From: Arcobacter sp.
Lineage (GTDB): Bacteria > Campylobacterota > Campylobacteria > Campylobacterales > Arcobacteraceae
Reading direction: 5' to 3'
Length of the DNA: 30,777 nucleotides
Assembly (NCBI GenBank): GCA_016744485.1
Contig: JADGEG010000002.1
Location: 3,506-34,282 of the forward strand
Shown: positions 27,087-30,777 of the stretch, piece after piece
How positions within the stretch are numbered: position 1 is the stretch's first letter
Layout of the letters: each line of letters opens with the position of its first letter
Program-made: the position numbers and the translations under genes
Notes under the pieces: generated by a model
The model's input: the letters and a program-made list of their open reading frames with translations, nothing else
Database searches by the model: none
What the model was told of the DNA's origin: nothing

Positions 27087-27100
27087 TTGATTTTAATCAA
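27087..27100. promoter_or_regulatory. Fnr/Crp-type box TTGAT-N4-ATCAA
   Basis: TTGAT TTTA ATCAA is an exact match to the Fnr consensus. Its centre lies about 39 bases before the transcription start expected from the downstream TATAAT, near the -41.5 position of class II activation. It stands between the divergent repressor gene and bioA. Confidence 0.6.
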
Positions 27101-27119
27101 ACCAAAATATCTAAATAAG

Positions 27120-27125
27120 TATAAT
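27120..27125 (+). promoter_or_regulatory. -10 element of the bioA promoter
   Basis: A perfect TATAAT 26 bases before the bioA start codon predicts a leader of about 20 bases. It follows the Fnr-type box at a spacing suited to activation. Confidence 0.6.
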
Positions 27126-27151
27126 CTAAAAAACTAATAAAAAGAAAATTT

Positions 27152-28447
27152 ATGACAAATCAAGAACTTATGCAAGAAGATTTAAAATATATATTTCATC
27201 CTTGCTCACAAATGAAAGACCATGAAACTTTACCTTTAATTCCTATTAAAAAAGCTAAAAATTCTTATATTGAAGATTTTGATAGAAATAAATACTTAGA
27301 TTGTATTAGTTCTTGGTGGGTTAATATTTTTGGACATAGCAATGATTATATAAATAAAAAAATAAATGAACAATTACAAAACTTAGAACATGTAATTTTT
27401 GCTGGATTTACTCATGAACCTGCAATTAATTTAGCAAAACGATTAGTAAACTTAACACCCCAACCTTTAGAAAAACTATTTTTTGCAGATAATGGTTCAA
27501 GTGCAATTGAAATAAGCTTAAAAATGTCTTTTCAATATTTTAAAAATAAAGGTTTATCAAGACCTCTTTTTATTTCTTTACAAAATTCTTATCATGGAGA
27601 AACAATGGGAGCCTTAGCTGTTAGTGATACAGGACTTTATAAAGATATATATGAAGATATTTTATTAAAAACAGTTCAAGCAAAATCTCCTGCTTTACAT
27701 CATGAAGATGAAGCCATAGAAGATATGAAAAGAGTTTTAAATAAACATAAAACACAAGTTAGTTGTGTAATTATTGAGCCTTTAGTTCAATGTGCAGGTT
27801 CCATGAAAATGTATGATGCAAGTTATATTACAAAATTAAGAAGTTTGTGTGATGAATTTGGTATTTTTTTAATAGCCGATGAAGTAGCAGTTGGTTTTGG
27901 AAGAACTGGCACTATGTTTGCAATTGAACAAGCAAAGGTTAGTCCTGATTTTTTATGTTTATCAAAAGGAATTACGGGGGGCTATATGCCTTTATCTGTT
28001 GTTTTATTTACTCAAGATATTTATGATGCTTTTTATTGCGATTATAATGAAGGTAAATCTTTCTTAGACTCACATTCTTATACAGGAAATACTCTTGCTT
28101 GTAGTGTAGCAAATGCTGTTTTAGATATATTTGAAAAAGAAAATACTATAAAAACCAATCAAATTAAAATTAAACAAATACAAAATTTAACTTCAAAATT
28201 TAATTATTTGACAAATGTTTTAGAAGTTAGACAAAGAGGAATGATTTGCGCTATTGAACTTAGAGGATATGATACATCAAGGAGAATAGGTTTAGAAATT
28301 TTTCAAAAAGCTTTAAAACAAGGAGTATATATACGACCTTTGGGAAATATTATATATTTTATGCCTCCTTATTGTTTTACAAAAATACAAATTGAAAAAA
28401 TGATTGAAACTACGTATGATATTATTTTAACATTAGATAAAGGATAA
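27152..28447 (+). CDS. bioA: Adenosylmethionine-8-amino-7-oxononanoate aminotransferase
   Basis: This 431-residue class III PLP aminotransferase converts KAPA to DAPA in biotin synthesis, with S-adenosylmethionine as amino donor. SSWWVNIFGHSN near residue 53 is the BioA-type substrate segment. D243 in IADEVAVGFGRTG contacts the PLP ring nitrogen, and K272 in LSKGITGGYMPL is the Schiff-base lysine. The dual-Trp segment separates it from ornithine and GABA aminotransferases. The next gene starts six bases after its stop and is probably co-transcribed. No other bio gene is in the window. Confidence 0.93.
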   Translation: MTNQELMQEDLKYIFHPCSQMKDHETLPLIPIKKAKNSYIEDFDRNKYLDCISSWWVNIFGHSNDYINKKINEQLQNLEHVIFAGFTHEPAINLAKRLVNLTPQPLEKLFFADNGSSAIEISLKMSFQYFKNKGLSRPLFISLQNSYHGETMGALAVSDTGLYKDIYEDILLKTVQAKSPALHHEDEAIEDMKRVLNKHKTQVSCVIIEPLVQCAGSMKMYDASYITKLRSLCDEFGIFLIADEVAVGFGRTGTMFAIEQAKVSPDFLCLSKGITGGYMPLSVVLFTQDIYDAFYCDYNEGKSFLDSHSYTGNTLACSVANAVLDIFEKENTIKTNQIKIKQIQNLTSKFNYLTNVLEVRQRGMICAIELRGYDTSRRIGLEIFQKALKQGVYIRPLGNIIYFMPPYCFTKIQIEKMIETTYDIILTLDKG

Positions 28448-28452
28448 AAATT

Positions 28453-29400
28453 ATGAAAATAGTTATTTTAGATAGAGCAACACTTGGTTTTGATATAGAT
28501 ATAAGCATTTTTAATAGTTTTGGTGAAGTTATTTCTTATGATATTACTTTTTCTAATCAAATCAAAGACAGAATAAAAGATGCAAATATTCTTATAACAA
28601 ATAAAGTTGTTATATCAAAAGATCTTATGCAAAACTCTTCTTTAGAACTTATTTGTGTAAGTGCAACGGGTACTAATAATATAGATTTAGAATATGCAAA
28701 AACAAAAAATATAAAAGTTAAAAATGTAGTTGATTATTCCACTTCTTCTGTAGTGCAATTATCTTTTGCTATGATTTTACATTTTGTTCAAAAATTAAAT
28801 TATTATAAAATGTATGTTGATAATGGTAAATGGGTAAAGTCTGCTATATTTACTCATCTTGATAAACCATTTTATGAACTTGATAATAAAAAAATAGGCA
28901 TTATAGGACTTGGGAATATAGGTCTAAATTTAGCTAAAAAATTAACTGCTTTTGATTGTGAAATTATGTATTATTCAACATCTGGAAAAAACAATAATTC
29001 AGACTATAAAAGAGTTCAACTCTTAGAATTAGTAGAAAACTCAGATATCATATCTGTACATTGTCCTTTGAATGAAAATACTAAAAATTTACTAAATTAT
29101 GAAAATCTGTCTAAGATGAAAGATGGTGTAATTTTATTAAACTTAGGTCGAGGTGGTATTATAAATGAACTTGATTTAGCTAAGTTACTAGATGAAAAAG
29201 AGATATATTGTGGGGTTGATGTGGTTTCCAAAGAACCAATTGAAAAAACAAATCCATTATTAAATGTAATAAATAAAGAAAGGCTAATTCTAACTCCACA
29301 TATTGCTTGGTCTTCTATAGAAGCTAGAAAAAGACTCATATTAGCTGTAGCAAATAATATTGAAACTTTTATGAAGAACAAACAATGTAAAGAATTATAA
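28453..29400 (+). CDS. D-isomer-specific 2-hydroxyacid dehydrogenase
   Basis: This 315-residue NAD(P)-dependent oxidoreductase interconverts a 2-oxoacid and its D-2-hydroxyacid. The nucleotide motif GLGNIG is at residues 152-157, and the catalytic set is R233 (NLGRGG), E261 (SKEP) and H283 (TPHIAW). The overall sequence resembles glycerate/hydroxypyruvate dehydrogenases (HprA), but the substrate is not certain. The ribosome site AAAGGA overlaps the end of bioA. The link with biotin synthesis appears positional only. Confidence 0.88.
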   Translation: MKIVILDRATLGFDIDISIFNSFGEVISYDITFSNQIKDRIKDANILITNKVVISKDLMQNSSLELICVSATGTNNIDLEYAKTKNIKVKNVVDYSTSSVVQLSFAMILHFVQKLNYYKMYVDNGKWVKSAIFTHLDKPFYELDNKKIGIIGLGNIGLNLAKKLTAFDCEIMYYSTSGKNNNSDYKRVQLLELVENSDIISVHCPLNENTKNLLNYENLSKMKDGVILLNLGRGGIINELDLAKLLDEKEIYCGVDVVSKEPIEKTNPLLNVINKERLILTPHIAWSSIEARKRLILAVANNIETFMKNKQCKEL

Positions 29401-29543
29401 ATTTTATATTTTTTTGTTTTTGTACTCTTTGAGTTTTCCTTAGTTTTACTTATACTTTTTCCATTTTGAAGTTTTAAAAAATACTAACAAATAATCATAA
29501 ATAAGAAACTTAAAAGAGTATATAAAAGATAAAAATACTACAA

Positions 29544-29549
29544 TATAAT
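29544..29549 (+). promoter_or_regulatory. Probable -10 element of the cobA promoter
   Basis: TATAAT lies 34 bases before the cobA start within a 177-base gap. No Fnr-type palindrome or terminator hairpin was seen in this gap. Confidence 0.5.
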
Positions 29550-29577
29550 TAGTAAAAAATAAGGAAGAAAAAAATCA

Positions 29578-30318
29578 ATGGCTACAGTATACCTAACAGG
29601 ATCTGGTCCTGGAGATATAGAACTTTTAACAATAAAAGCATTAAAAATAATAAAAATAGCTGATATTATCGTATATGATAGATTAGCAAATCCTAAAATC
29701 TTGGAGCTTGCAAAAAAAAATATAACAAAAATTTATGTTGGGAAAGAAGATGGAAAACACATTATTCCACAAGATGAAATCAATGAAATTCTTCATAAGG
29801 CATCTTTAACTTATAAGAATATTGTAAGATTAAAAGGTGGAGATCCTTTTGTATTTGGTAGAGGTGCTGAAGAAGCTATATATTTAGCTAAAAAAGGTAT
29901 AAAGTTTGAAGTTATTCCAGGTATTACTTCCGCAATTGCAGTACCTGCATATGCAGGAATTCCTGTTACTCACAGAGGTGTTTCAAGTTCTCTTAGAATT
30001 GTAACTGGACATAAAATGTTAAATAATAAAATCACAGAAAAAGAATGGAAAAGTTTTTTAAATGAAGAAACAATTGTATTTTTAATGTCGTACCATAATT
30101 TAACTTTTATCAGTGAAAAGTTATTGTCTTTAGGTAAAGACAAAGATTGTCCTTGTGCTGTTATATCAAAAGGTACAACAATGCAACAAAAAGTTGTCAT
30201 AGGAACATTAAAAAATATTGTTCATAAATCTAAAAATTTAGCAAGTCCTTCAATGTTTATAATAGGTAAAGTTGTAAATTTGCAAAAACAAATACAATGG
30301 TTTAATAATACAAATTAA
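29578..30318 (+). CDS. cobA: Uroporphyrinogen-III C-methyltransferase (SUMT)
   Basis: This 246-residue enzyme makes precorrin-2 from uroporphyrinogen III by two SAM-dependent methylations, feeding siroheme and cobalamin. Family motifs appear in order: GSGPGD at the start, VYDRL, KGGDPFVFGRG, PGITSAIAVPAYAGIPVTHRG and VTGH. It lacks the CysG dehydrogenase/chelatase domain, so another enzyme must finish siroheme. The ribosome site AAGGAAG is clear. Its stop overlaps by four bases with the stop of the convergent Crp/Fnr gene. Confidence 0.93.
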   Translation: MATVYLTGSGPGDIELLTIKALKIIKIADIIVYDRLANPKILELAKKNITKIYVGKEDGKHIIPQDEINEILHKASLTYKNIVRLKGGDPFVFGRGAEEAIYLAKKGIKFEVIPGITSAIAVPAYAGIPVTHRGVSSSLRIVTGHKMLNNKITEKEWKSFLNEETIVFLMSYHNLTFISEKLLSLGKDKDCPCAVISKGTTMQQKVVIGTLKNIVHKSKNLASPSMFIIGKVVNLQKQIQWFNNTN

Positions 30319-30776
30319 GTAAAATTATTATATAAAGCATCTTTATTAATGGTTTTATTTTCCATATCAATGATTTTATTGTCTTTAAAAACTCTTAGAA
30401 TTCTTGATAAAGTTTCTGGTGACATATTTAAAATTTGTGCTATTAGAATATGTTTTGTATGAAAAAAATCTTCACTATGTTCGTAAATATATTTAGCAAG
30501 TCTTTCTTTTGAATCTAATACTAAATATGAAGATATAACATTTTCTAAAGTTCTGATTTTTTTAATTAATGATTTTTGAATTTGATAAGAGATTTTTACA
30601 TTTGAAAAGATAATTTTTTCTAGTTTCTTAAAGTTTATTTTTATTATTTCAACATTAGTAAATGCCTCAGCACTAGCAGGATAAGGTATGTTCTCATAAT
30701 TTGCAATTTCTGCTATTAATTCATTTGAAGTAAAATATTTGATAATAATTTCTTTATTATTGGAGGATGTTTTATA
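30315..30776 (-). CDS. Crp/Fnr-family transcriptional regulator, N-terminus outside window
   Basis: The minus-strand frame is open from the window edge to TAA 30317-30315, giving 153 C-terminal residues. The last part of the cyclic-nucleotide-like sensor domain is visible (ELIAEIANYENIPYPASAEA), then the dimer helix, then the helix-turn-helix. Its recognition helix reads SPETLSRILRVF. The E-x2-S-R pattern is that of Fnr, where these residues read TTGAT half-sites; Crp has a different set. The sensor N-terminus, including any iron-sulfur cysteines, is not in the window. Convergence with cobA suggests a link to siroheme-dependent or nitrogen-oxide metabolism, which is inference. Confidence 0.88.
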   Translation of the reverse strand, partial: YKTSSNNKEIIIKYFTSNELIAEIANYENIPYPASAEAFTNVEIIKINFKKLEKIIFSNVKISYQIQKSLIKKIRTLENVISSYLVLDSKERLAKYIYEHSEDFFHTKHILIAQILNMSPETLSRILRVFKDNKIIDMENKTINKDALYNNFT

Positions 30777-30777
30777 T

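Overview
The window looks like a chromosome segment of a Campylobacterota bacterium of the Arcobacter group. Evidence: very AT-rich DNA, the ferredoxin-ppx/gppA-waaC-lpxL gene order, gltBD next to a tRNA cluster, and Campylobacterota-like protein sequences. The assignment is inferred from content and gene order, not from a database search.

Layout. (1) 1-3591, minus strand: a tight operon of a 2[4Fe-4S] ferredoxin, a Ppx/GppA phosphatase, heptosyltransferase I (WaaC) and a lipid A acyltransferase (LpxL, cut by the window edge). (2) 3769-9574, minus strand: glutamate synthase small and large subunits (gltD, gltB). (3) 9808-10157, plus strand: four tRNA genes (CAU, Gly-UCC, initiator fMet-CAU, CAU) ending in a strong terminator. 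(4) 10229-11044: a scar with a direct repeat, a possible integrase tail and a broken M16 peptidase gene. (5) 11280-23113: a 13-gene, same-strand catabolic cluster. (6) 23187-24868: an EamA-type permease and a PcaR/PobR-like IclR regulator. (7) 24897-26647: a broken autoinducer-2 kinase gene (lsrK) carrying four in-frame stop codons, then a likely insertion-sequence remnant. (8) 26678-30777: a CsoR/FrmR-like repressor, bioA, a D-2-hydroxyacid dehydrogenase, cobA, and a Crp/Fnr-family regulator cut by the window edge.

The central feature is what appears to be a complete route from 4-hydroxybenzoate to central metabolism. PobA makes protocatechuate. LigAB opens its ring at the 4,5 position. LigC oxidises the semialdehyde to 2-pyrone-4,6-dicarboxylate. 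LigI hydrolyses that to 4-oxalomesaconate. A LigU/GalD-type isomerase and the LigJ hydratase prepare 4-carboxy-4-hydroxy-2-oxoadipate. LigK splits it to pyruvate and oxaloacetate. A three-part TRAP transporter sits in the same run, as do an Fe(II)/2-oxoglutarate dioxygenase and a class II aldolase-like protein whose substrates cannot be read from sequence. Two near-identical GAAC-N4-GTTC palindromes precede the first gene and are candidate operators for the IclR regulator.

Aromatic ring-cleavage pathways are not a typical trait of this phylum. The cluster lies between a tRNA array and gene debris on both sides and is visibly less AT-rich than its flanks, so it is probably an acquired island. 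A second regulatory signal is a perfect Fnr-type box (TTGAT-N4-ATCAA) ahead of bioA. The Crp/Fnr regulator at the right edge has a recognition helix that fits it.
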